Assembly (NCBI GenBank): GCA_017654935.2
Contig: CM065682.1
Coordinates: 34,523,595 to 34,587,594 of the forward strand
DNA: 64,000 nt
Source: Phymorhynchus buccinoides
Lineage: Eukaryota > Mollusca > Gastropoda > Neogastropoda > Raphitomidae
Direction: 5' to 3'
Shown: positions 11,617-22,900 of the stretch, one piece after another
Position numbering within the stretch: the first letter of the stretch is position 1
How the letters are laid out: each line of letters begins with the position of its first letter
The notes under the pieces: generated by a model
Database searches by the model: none
Told to the model about the DNA's origin: nothing
The model's input: only the letters and a program-made list of their open reading frames with translations
Program-made: the position numbers and the translations under genes

Positions 11617-12093
11617 CAACTCTATGCATAAGTAGAAGTGGGGGGGGGGAAACCGGTTTGAACCGAAAAACCAGTGCTAAACTTTCGCGGTTCGAAAAAC
11701 CGGTTCGCGTTGCTGTGAACCGGTTTTTTTAACTGCAAACTGAAAGGAAGTTTTTTTTTACAATAACGCATTCTTTTCAAAAAACAACATGGATTCTCAG
11801 CGCAGACTGGGTGTTTGTAAACCAAGAGTAGCTGTTTCTAGTTTGTGGTGGTGTATGACTGACTGAGTGTTGAGTTGAGTGTGTGTGTGTCATAAGTCAT
11901 AAGTTTCTTTCTTGTGTGTGTATGTGTGCGTGTGTGTGAATATTCTGACACATAAATATGTGTTTGCATAGGTGAAGCTAGTGATGCGAGTACTGGTTTT
12001 AAAAAAATGGTTAGGTAAAACCGGTTCGAAGAGGGAAAACCTGTTTAAAACCGGTTCAAAATTTTGAACCGGTTCTCAACTCTATGCATAAGT
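11617..12093. mobile_element. 443-bp insertion flanked by a perfect 17-bp direct repeat
   Basis: The 17-mer caactctatgcataagt occurs at 11617-11633 and again at 12077-12093. The 443 bp between them begin with a G run and contain many copies of the words aaccggttcgaa, gaaccggttt and aaaccggtt near both ends. A perfect 17-bp target-site duplication fits LINE-machinery retroposition better than most cut-and-paste transposons, but there is no clear poly-A or simple tail, so the class is left open. Confidence 0.65.
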
Positions 12094-12232
12094 CTCTTTT
12101 AGTAATTGGAAAATAAAGTGACAAGAGATCAGTGTTTACACTTAAATCCCTGTATGAGTTTATGTTTATGATGGCATAGGAAACTGGCACCTAGAAATAG
12201 TAGTAGAATATGACATAATTTAGTAGACAAAT

Positions 12233-12398
<166 letters not shown>

Positions 12399-12813
12399 GT
12401 GGGCATGCGTGTGTAACTGATTATTTGTCAGCTGCACAAGAAGAGAGATAAAGATACCCATGATGAGTTGCCTTGGTGATACAGGTGTTGAAAAGTAGCT
12501 AATGGATGTACATTCTGCTGCCTGTTTTCCACGATGTCTATTGATTTTGTTCCTCACTCAGCACTAGGCCTAATACCAAGCAGTGCATGCTTTGTTGCGT
12601 GCGAAGTGCTTGAGGGGTGAACGACCTGTGTATTGCTTGTTGGGGTCTCAAACATAGCTTGACGTGAAGATTGATGTATTGTTTCTTACTTCTTCTTCTT
12701 CTTTCTCTCAGCATCCGCCGTCATCATTTTGATGATTTTTATGCTATGTACTTTCAGTTTCTACATTTGGGTGTATACATAGCTAGAGTAGTTTATAATT
12801 GAGGACACACACA

Positions 12814-12942
<129 letters not shown>

Positions 12943-13129
12943 TGCACGTGTGAGAGAGGGAGAGAGGAGGGGGGAGGCACAATCAAACACTCCTTAGTAA
13001 TTCAAGATGCTTAACTAAATTGTTTGAAGAACACACACCGACTCTGTGTCAAATAACAGTTTTTTCTCCCAATAGGAACCAACAGCCAATACTAGGTCGG
13101 TACGTGTTCCTGATCAAACTGATATAATG

Positions 13130-13270
13130 ATCGGTTAAATTGGATTGAACTCTCCTCCGAAATCGAAATGTCTTGGCTGAATGCAGCAAGGAGACAAGTG
13201 AAAACTGAAAACTGGACACATAATTATATACCCCACCCATTATGGCCTGGGAACCCAGAAGAAGAAGAAA
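13130..13270 (+). repeat. Fragment of dispersed repeat family C
   Basis: Contains ggctgaatgcagcaaggaga, gtgaaaactgaaaactgg and ggcctgggaacccagaagaa, matching 43080-43190 in the same orientation and 60150-60280 as reverse complement. Confidence 0.75.
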
Positions 13271-13589
13271 GCTTGAACTCATTGGAGTAATGACAGCAAT
13301 AGCATGTAGACTACCCCCCATATTTTTCACCACCACCACCACCCCAAACTTTACACAAAATTCAGATTATGTTAGACTGTTTTCTTATAATATTATTAGC
13401 TACATTATAAGGCGCACGAGTCTTAGTCTCGCCTTAAACTTCAGACAAAAATGGTACACAGCGCCATGGTTGGCCTACAAAACAACACTGGGGCAATATG
13501 TAAATGTAAATATCCATGATGAAGCTTTACATAATTATAGCTGAACATAACTGAACAACCACCCACCCCACATTAAACAACTTTCTAGG

Positions 13590-13850
13590 GAGGTGGTGGG
13601 GCAGGTGGGGGGGGGGGGGGGGGGGGGAGAGAACTGACACACATCAGAACAGATGGCACTGGGACATGGACATCGGGTAAGCTTTATTGTATGCATATGT
13701 GTGCCTTTGCCTAAAGGATATACTTGAAGAATTCTAAGCTCGTTTTAAGACTATGCTAATGGAACACAAACTCTATAGTTGACAGTCTATATCAGAACAG
13801 ATGGTACTGGGACCTGGACATCGGGTGAGCTTTATTGTGTGTGTAAAAGG
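13590..13850. repeat. Pair of ~51-bp direct repeats with poly-G tract
   Basis: The words atcagaacagatgg and ggacatcgggt-agctttatt occur at about 13643-13692 and 13792-13840. A G run lies at about 13608-13627. Nothing coding. Confidence 0.7.
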
Positions 13851-14095
13851 TAAGAAATAAAAGGTGTCAATCAAAAATATTTTAGGGCATTCAAAGTTAT
13901 TTTTAAGAAGAAAAAACATTTAGTAGGGGGGTTGGGGGTGGGGGGCGTGAAGAGATAGTAAGATTGAGAGCCCACCACCTACCCAGAGTCCATTTATATG
14001 GCATGCCATCTTGCTAGATTTTCAGTTCTTCATCTTCGATCCTTCTTCCAGTTATAAGTTACCAAAGTCATTTTGACCATTATTGCAACACACAC

Positions 14096-14099
<4 letters not shown>

Positions 14100-14134
<35 letters not shown>
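14100..14134. repeat. AG microsatellite
   Basis: About 17 AG units. Confidence 0.95.
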
Positions 14135-14139
<5 letters not shown>

Positions 14140-14319
14140 GGGTAGACAGGGCGACGACCGGCCAGACAAGGACCGTTCAGCAGTACCAAGCATGATACCA
14201 GCCCAACCCCACACATAGGGCTGATCTGTTTGTCAGAGCTCTGCCAGCAGCTTTATGAAGAAGGCTCTGGGAGAATAAGGAGCTGCGCGCTGCTGGGTGT
14301 GGCAGGAAATTCTGCAGTA

Positions 14320-14715
14320 CTGTTCACCGTGCCCTCTCGTTGATCTTTCAGCTAAGTAGCTGGAAGAGTATAGAAGGCTCAAGGGTGATATGATTGAAGT
14401 TTATAAGATATGCCACCATTTATACGATTGTTCTACTACTAACAGCCTATTAACTCTTTGTGAGGGTGATAGCTAGGACCCGTGGCCATAATTTCAAACT
14501 ATACAAAAAAGATACTAACACCAGACTAGCACAAAGCTTTTTTTTAGTAACAGCTAGAGTAATAAATGCATGGAATAACCTTCCCGATGAAGCAGTTAAT
14601 GCAAAGTCATTAAATTCGTTCAAAAATATCATAGACAAGTTTTTCCAAAACAAAATGTATTCAAAGAATGAAATAGTGAGGCCAAGAGAGGAGAGGACGA
14701 AATTAAACAAAGGGT
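14320..14715 (+). pseudogene. 3' coding remnant of a non-LTR reverse transcriptase
   Basis: Translation in the + direction gives LKGDMIEVYKICHHLYD (about 14370-14425) and, from 14460, an open frame with RTRGHNFKLYKKDTNTRLAQ, then VINAWNNLPDEAVNAKSLNS and FKNIIDKFF. This is the conserved C-terminal signature of CR1/RTE-type LINE ORFs (RGH..KL, W..LP..VV..SV..FK..LD). The two parts lie in slightly disrupted register, and the catalytic reverse transcriptase is absent, so this is a 5'-truncated dead copy. Confidence 0.75.
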
Positions 14716-15780
14716 AATTATAGGTATACTCTCTTTTTCTAATTAACTCCCCTCCACCAAAGTTGATTTACGATGCCATTCACCTAGCAATGCGTGGGTC
14801 AGAACCAATACAAATTACATGGCCGAAAGGCCGAAGAGGGCGTAAAGCATTATTTCTTCTACCAATACAAAGTGAGACAAGCAAAGCATTATTCTTAAAA
14901 AAAAGAATGTGCCAAGCTCGCCTTTGTGACCCTCACCCACACAGTACACATCAACAATGGTGGAGAAGACAACATACAAACAAATCAACACATGTCCAAG
15001 AGTGGCATAGCCTTCTAACCTTGAATATGTTACACATAAGCAACATACAACACAGAACAAACTGGTAAGCCTCGAAAGAAAGTTTGGTTAATCAAAGAAT
15101 GAAATAGTGAGGCCAAGAGAGGAGATGTATTCAGTTAATATACAGATTTAGATGAATAAAACACAGATGCCTTAGTAGTCATCAGTGAATGAAGCCAAAC
15201 CTAACAAAAATTAAAACATATTTAGAGGGCAAAAGGCTAAGCAAAATAGCCTATAGTGCCATTTATGCTATGCTATGCTATGCCTTGCTAAGTATATTCT
15301 GGTTTTCTTCTTCTTCGCTAGGCAGCCAACTTTATCAAGTTGAAGATCCTGCTGCAAGAGAATAGAATTGTGGTTTTTTTTCTCTTCTTCTTCTTTTTCT
15401 ATTTTTATTTATCTCTCTCTTTAAGCTCCTTCTGACTCACATCAGTTTTTGAAAGGGTCAACCATTATTAACATTAACAGACAGCTTTTATTTGGTTGGT
15501 TTTACGATTTGTCGCTCTGTCTCGGTTTATAGACATTACCTTTAACTTAGAACCGAAACAAAAACACGAAAACAAACAGGTGATTGAAAAATGTTTCCTT
15601 TTTAATTTTCAGTCCTGTCTTTTAATTAAATGTGTTATTTTGTCTCCGTTAATGTATTGACATTGTACAATTTGTGGTTTTAGGCACTTAGGTAATCTAT
15701 TAAAAAAAACCACAACTAGGTTTGGGCTTATAATATAAGTTATTCACATTGGACATAAAACTAAAAACAACCAAGACAGG
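14716..15780. other. Non-coding sequence with small repeats
   Basis: A segment at 14818-14875 (ggccgaagagggcgtaaagc attatttcttc) recurs at 61668-61705. A duplicated 30-bp word (caaagaatgaaatagtgagg) occurs at about 14663 and 15094. A short TATGC run lies at 15267-15283. No coding region. Confidence 0.5.
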
Positions 15781-15925
15781 ATACGTGAATACGATCTCTG
15801 ATTCATATTTCATTCATTCGTCTGTAGTGACTGAGTAAGGCTTATCAATATTAGGCAGGATAGAGCTATCATATATCAGGTGATTGACAGGTTGTAATCA
15901 CCTCGATGTAATCGTATTCACGTAT
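15781..15925. mobile_element. Short inverted-repeat element (MITE)
   Basis: Perfect 15-bp inverted ends, atacgtgaatacgat (15781-15795) and atcgtattcacgtat (15911-15925), enclose a non-coding 115-bp interior. Confidence 0.6.
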
Positions 15926-16129
15926 TGTCATTATTGTGACTGTGAGATGAAAGAAACGAAAACCTAATCTGCCAGACCAAGTCTTGGATCATTGCAGACT
16001 TGAGACTAGTTTTTCATTGTTCATACTTTTTTGATCGCTCAGACAGTTCCCTGTCGTGACTATGAGCGCAGATACGTCATGCTGCCATTATGCACCTAAG
16101 AAATAGTTAGGCCCAGTATTTCCATCTTC

Positions 16130-16311
16130 GTCTTGGGAAAATCTTTGAAAGAGTTTCTTGAACAAAGGCAGGAGAATGGACCAGTAAGGCAGAAAGATAA
16201 TAATTATGACCGTAAGCAAAGGGAAAAGGCAGAATCAAAGAGTGACAGATTAGAGGAAGTTACAAGCACAGAAGTTCCAGAAGGTTGGGAAACTGTTTTT
16301 GTACAAAAGAC

Positions 16312-16382
<71 letters not shown>

Positions 16383-16480
16383 ACACACACACACATGCAC
16401 ATATCTTCTTCAGTATCCCCATGGAGTGGAAAGACACAAGCAGAAAGAGATACATAGCTGTTTATGGGACTAGTATCATT
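16130..16480 (-). repeat. Dispersed repeat family C copy with 69-bp poly-C tract
   Basis: Words gaatgg-ccagtaaggcag, aagggaaaaggcagaatcaa and cagaagttccagaaggt match 60320-60460, and as reverse complement 42930-43060. The C run (about 16313-16381) occupies the same place as the shorter C runs in those copies, so it grew in situ. The poly-proline reading frame across it is an artefact, not a gene. Confidence 0.75.
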
Positions 16481-16716
16481 GATTGAAAATGACATTGTGG
16501 GCCCAGCGGTATGTGGAAATACTGGTATGCCTCCTTCATACTTATCCAGGCTGTCAGAGGAGATAATTGATTAACGGAAAGAAAATCAATGGAGACTTTT
16601 TTCCATATGATTTATCATGTCTTACAAGGATAAATGTGGATCTTGGTTTTTTTGGTCTACATATTACAGGTTTGCCACTTTACTTTAGAATCCAGATTGG
16701 TGACCCACTGCGGTCA

Positions 16717-16902
16717 ATGATGTCGCTACAGACACTGTGGCGGTCGGTGTCTGAGGAGGACCTTGTCCAGGGAGGGCGGCGGGCCCCGGCCAGTGCACAG
16801 AAGTTCCCCCTGGCACGACTGAAAATGGCTGTCCAGAAGTTCCAGAAAGTTCTGCACATTGACCTAGAGCGGCTGCAGAAGCACCGGCTTAATATGGATC
16901 GG
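16717..16902 (+). CDS. STX17: STX17 coding exon 1
   Basis: 62 codons, phase 0 end, donor gtcagt. Acceptor candidate ctttag at 16683-16688. Encodes the first Habc-type helix. Confidence 0.85.
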
Positions 16903-19900
16903 GTCAGTGATTTTGTTTTGTTCAATTGTTGTGATTTCTTTTTGGAGTTCGTTCGGTTGAAAACCGTGTAATATTTAGTGATTACATTTGGGGTTTTGCT
17001 GTGCATTAATAGTTGTTCATGAACAACATTTAGCCCAGTTTCTGGAATAGCACTGTCCTCATGTGGAGTCTGAAGATCTAGTATGACCTTGCAACAAACG
17101 AGAATATTAGCAACAGTATAATGATGCTGGTCTTTAAAAAAACCTAAAAATGACTGAGTTCAAGACAAACAAAATACAAACAGTTAAATTGACAAAAGGG
17201 TGCATTTGTACATTGAATGTATTGTAAACAGAATATGATTCTTTGTTTTGTACTCTGTATGATTTATCATGATATAAATCTGAAATAGAATGAGACAGTT
17301 TTATGGAAAATTCATTTGCCTTATGCATGAAATCAACATTGTTTTGCACACTCTCTGATTACTCATCTGCCTATCTCTCACTCTTAGCTGTTCTTTTCTG
17401 TGTGTCTGTCTGCACAGCATCTTGTGAACTACTGAACATAATCCTGAATCATCATAATCACTTCAAATTGTGTATGGTGGCATATTAACTGAACTTCATG
17501 TGTCTTATCAAGTAACCATTAGGGCGGAGGACTTGATGCCATACTGGGCGATACCTTTGGTGCAATTTGTTTGTTGCTGTCTTGCAGCTGATGGTGATAG
17601 AGGACTGGAAGGGCCTGCACAAGGAGCAGATCAACGCCTCACGCACAGTGCAGCAGGTCAAGGCCACCCTGCGCGACCTGGAGCGCACGCGGGCCCAAGT
17701 GTATGAGGAGGAGGTGGACGCCTTTGATGACCAGGTGAAGGAGGTCAGGCTGAAGGCCCTGGGCGCCGTGGACAACTTCCTGAGGGTCAGCCAGGCCGAC
17801 CAGCTGCACCCAGACGTCGCCTGTGACTGTGAGTGCCTGCCACACTCACTGGTAACATTTTGATGGGGAATGGTTTTGTTTCAGCTAGGCTGACCAGCTC
17901 TATCCTGACATGGCCTGTGACTGTGAGTGCCTGCCACACTCACTGGTAACATTTTGATGGGGAATGGTTTTGTTTCAGCTAGGCTGACCAGCTCTATCCT
18001 GACATGGCCTGTGACTGTGAGTGCCTGCCACACTCACTGGTAACATTTTGATGGGGAATGGTTTTGTTTCAGCTAGGCTGACCAGCTCTACCCGGACATC
18101 GCCTGTGACTATGAGTGCCTGCCACACTCACTGGCAACATTTTGATGGGGAATGGTTTTGTTTCAGCTGCACCCAGACATCACCTGTGACTGTGAGTGCC
18201 TGCCACACTCACTGGTAACATTTTGATGGGGAATGGTTTTGTTTCAGCTAGGCTGACCAGCTCTATCCTGACATGGCCTGTGACTGTGAGTGCCTGCCAC
18301 ACTCACTGGAACATTTTGATGGGGTATTGGTTTTATTTCGACATTGCCTGTGAGTGTGACCGTGAGTGCCTGCCACACTCACTGGCAACATTTTGATGGG
18401 GAATGGTTTTGTTTCAGCTAGGCTGACCAGCTCTATCCTGACATGGACTGTGACTGTGAGTGCCGGCCACACTCACTGGCAACATTTTGATGGGGAATGG
18501 TTTTGTTTCAGCTAGGCTGACCAGCTCTATCCTGACATGGACTGTGACTGTGAGTGCCGGCCACACTCACTGGCAACATTTTGATGGGGAATGGTTTTGT
18601 TTCAGCTAGGCTGACCAGCTCTATCCTGACATGGACTGTGACTGTGAGTGCCTGCCACACTCACTGGCAACATTTTGATGGGGGATTGGTTTTGTTTCAA
18701 CATTGCCTGTGAGTGTGACCGTGAGTGCCTGCCACACTCACTGTCAACATTTTGATGGGGTATTGGTTTTGTTTCGACCTTGCGTGTGAGTGTGACTGTG
18801 AGTGCCTGGCAGATTGAGTCTTGCCAGGACGTTTAACTTGTTTTTAACGGTTTGTTAGGGGAATGGTTTTGTTTCAGTTTTTGATACACATATAGCTGTT
18901 TTCCTGGCATACTCCGGAAATCCGTTTTTTGGAGTGCTGAAACTTGTGGCTTCCGGTTTGTGGAGTGCTTAAACTTGTGGCTTCCGGTTTGTGGAGTGCT
19001 AAAACTTGTGCCTTCCAGTTTGTGGAGTGCTAAAACTTGCGCCTTCCGGTTTGTGGAGTGCTGAAAATTATGGTTTCCGGTTTTGGAGTGAATTGCAGGT
19101 AAAACAAAATCGGACACTAAGTCCCAGGATAAGTGACTTGATGAGAACATGGTTTGCATGTTGCATAAGCAGTGATGTAGTTTTGTGTCAAAACCCTGGT
19201 AGTTTTGATGTGACATTCCCCCCCCCCCCCCCTCACATTAGTTCATTAATAAAAAATGTTTTAGTACATATTTACCTTGCTGTCCATTCCTTGTATTTCA
19301 GACACCCCTACCAATCATGCCGACTCAAGGGAGGGCAACAGCTTACCAGCGGAGTTTGCCCCCCCTGTGTCAATGATGGGAGTGCAGACCCTGCTGGAAC
19401 TACATGTGGTTCCAGAGAACACACAGGCCGCTGCCTCATGGGAAAGTCTGCAGCAGGTGAGAGAGCAGAACGGAGCATTAACCCCTTCACTGCCATGCCC
19501 ATTTATATTTTAGGAGTAGATAGTTAAATAAAATAATATGAAAAAAAACACCCACCTATTTCGATATATAATTTATCATAACTTCATTATAAAGTTTTGT
19601 TTTGTCTCTTGTGAATATAATGTCACTTTACACTTGTCGTGTAGTGCGACAGTGACGACGAAGCATTTACTGTGGAAGAAGTGGCACAATCTGAACTTAG
19701 GCGAATAAAAAAGAGCATCGAAAGTGTTGAAACGATCTTGGGTTTGCAGCAGCAGATCGACACAGGTAATTTTCGTGATGATTCGAGCAAGTATTTTTTT
19801 AATGAATTTTTAAAGTGAGTGTGTGCGAAAATCAGTGCAGTGGCAAAAATTACTTGGTGCGCAACAGTAAACAGTCTAAGTAATACTTGGTAGTAGAAGA

Positions 19901-22900
19901 GTTAAAGGAAATGTGTATGCTACCAAAACAAAAAATCAACTGCAAATTTGTGGGGGTGAAATCGACAAATACAACTTTTTTTTTTCCTTTAAAAAAATAT
20001 TTTAACTGTGTGAAAAGACAAAAGTATTCTTATTGATCATGTCAGAATATTCTGTTGCTGTTTATTTCAGGACATGGAAGAGTTGAATGAACTAGTGCAC
20101 CAGTTTGCTGACACAGTCACGGTAAGTTTGAAGTAATAACTTTTTTTTGCTGAGAAAAACACATACAAAAATCAACAGAATAATTATGCTGTTTCACTTT
20201 AGTCGACCAGAAATAATCTAAACAGTTATGCAATGAGATAAATGTTTATTTGTAACAAAAATGACGTATCTAAATCTATGTTATAATATGACTTTTTTTC
20301 GCCTTGGCTTAAGGCTGTGTCAGACCAATTGACATAGGCTAGAACACCAAGACTACATCACAATGTTGTTATGCTCTGCATAGTTATGCGGGGATTGTCT
20401 TTATTCATGACAAGCTCCTAGCATAACATCATCAGTCTCCCAAATCCCCCAAAGACGTAGTGTGGCTGCCCACATGGCAGGGTAATCAAAAAGGGTCATG
20501 CATGTAATGTTCTCATCCCTAGATGATGCACTTGTACCATAGTGTTCAAGTACTTCTGGTGTTTGGGATGATCCCTGGAGTCTTTTAGTCAGGGTACACC
20601 AACAACATATGACTTTTTCGACAGGTTGTTGCTTTCTAACATCAAAATATTATTACATTAATTTATGACTAAATATTCATGTTACACATCTGTTCAATGT
20701 GTGTGTGTGTGTGCGTGTGCATACATGTGCTTGTGTGTACGCTCACATGTGTATGTGTGTTCATGTGTTGACCACAGCAACAGGGTGAGGCAGTGGACAG
20801 GATAGAGGACAACATTGACCAGGCCCACGTCAACGTCAGAGGGGGCACCTTCCACCTCGGCAAGGTAACACCAGGAGATGGCTACCAACGTTTGCCTTTA
20901 CCTTGTTATGTTGCTGACGTACCCTGGATAAAAGACGTACCCTGGCTAATACTTTGTTATTAGCTTTGTCATTTACTTAAGCCCATGCATACACACACAC
21001 AGAGGCATGCATGAACATGCACACCCACAAGCTTGCATGCATGAACATGCACACCCACAAGCTTGCATGCATGCACGCACACACATGCATATATGTGCAC
21101 ATGCTTACAATGAATATTTGCTTGCGTGCAATGAACGTTTCAAGATAATCTCGGCGTCTGGAAAACAGAGAAAAAAAAGTCTTGATAAATTAAAAGGGTT
21201 GTTTCTAGTAATTCTACAGGTTTCACTCAGACACATACTTGTACACACTTTCTTTTTTTGTGTATGTTTACATTTCCATCTTCAATCCCCTTCATTATTT
21301 AAATAATATAAATTTAGATCAAATGATCAAATCAACAAACTTAAAAGAATATTGTGAACATGATCTTCTCAACATAAAGACTATTGCATATAATGATAAA
21401 TTTATTCTTATTATAAACAGGATTGTGATCATGGGGTTCCCCCCTGTTCCTCTGTGTTGCAGGCGTCCAAGTACAAGGTAGCCATGTTCCCGGTGATGGG
21501 GGCTGTATTGGGAGGAATCGTCGCTGGACCCATGGGATTGGTGGCTGGAGCCAAGCTGGGGGGACTGGCTTGCGCTGTCGGGGGTGGGGTGGCTGGTCAG
21601 TGTCCAATTTATCGTCAAAACAAAACTCTGCAGTCTTGTACTCTATACACTCCCCTCCCTCATGTTTACGACCGTCAGTCTCAAAGTCTGCTTCTTTCAG
21701 TTTAATGAAAATATTCCTAGGCTGATTCTAACCCTACCCATTTCCTGGGAACAGTCTCAATGTGAAAATTGGAGGGGGGAGGGAGGGGAGGAGTTGCGTA
21801 AAGTACAAGAAAACAGAACTCTTTGAGAATCAGGTATGGTTCTTTTCAGCACTGAATTCAGAGAAAGTGAATGTAGAAAAACAACTATTTGAGAGGATTT
21901 AAAGCTTGAGGAGGATGCCTTTTCCCCAATTCTTTAAACTCTTCTAGCGCCATAAATTTACTGACATTTTTTCCCCCTTGCATACCAATTTTGTTTCAAG
22001 GGGGAAGTAGCTATTTTTTCAAGTGTACATGCATCGCTTTAGCGGGACAAACCCAGTAACATAAGCTCTAAAAATAATCACATGGCAGGGTGGTTGGTGG
22101 CGGAATGCAACCCCTTCCCTGCCCAGACCTGTGTCTACTACATGGTGTGTGATGTCATTGGTGATGTCATAACTTTTTGATGTCATAGTCCTGGAATGAT
22201 GGATTTTGGTTTACACAAGTCAAGAAATATATATACATCTAGACCATTTTCTCAGATTGAGTCTAACAGGTCTCTTTTAAATTGTACTAGCGCAACGCCC
22301 CATACCGGTAACGCCTAGTACCGGTAACGCCTTGTACAGGTAACGCCAAGTACCGGTACTGCTGAGAACCGGTTTCGCCGGGTCCGCAAAATATTATATT
22401 TTTACTTTTGTGGCTGAAAATACAATTTTTTGACCCCTACCACTTTCAAAGCCTACCGATCTCCATGACCTTGACCTTGACCTTGATCGGTATGCAATCA
22501 TCAGAACAACCATAAGCCAAAGTACCTACATGCCAAGTTTGAAGTCCCTAAGACCAACGGTGTGGACGTTATAGCCCCTTAAAGATTTTCGGTTTTCAAG
22601 GTAATACACCAAGGTGATGGTCATGACGGCGATAATTTATGCGCGGATGCCTTCTCTCATGGTGACACGCCACCACACAAAACTGGAAACGATTCGGTAA
22701 AGCAGTTCGGGAGATATGCGTGGGACAGTAAAACCCAATCATTAGACCCCTACCACTTTCAAGGCATACCGATCTCCCTGACCTTGACCTTGACCTTCAT
22801 TGGTACGCCATCATCAGAACGGCCATAAGCGAAAGTACATCCATGCCAAGTTTCAAGACTCTAGGACCTGCGGTGTGGAAGTTATGGCCCCTTAACGATT

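Noticed and set aside
16133..16486. 117-codon frame with a poly-proline stretch
   Set aside because: The proline run is a 69-base C homopolymer inside a dispersed repeat also found at 42800-43190 and 60150-60560; no protein family and no conserved frame.
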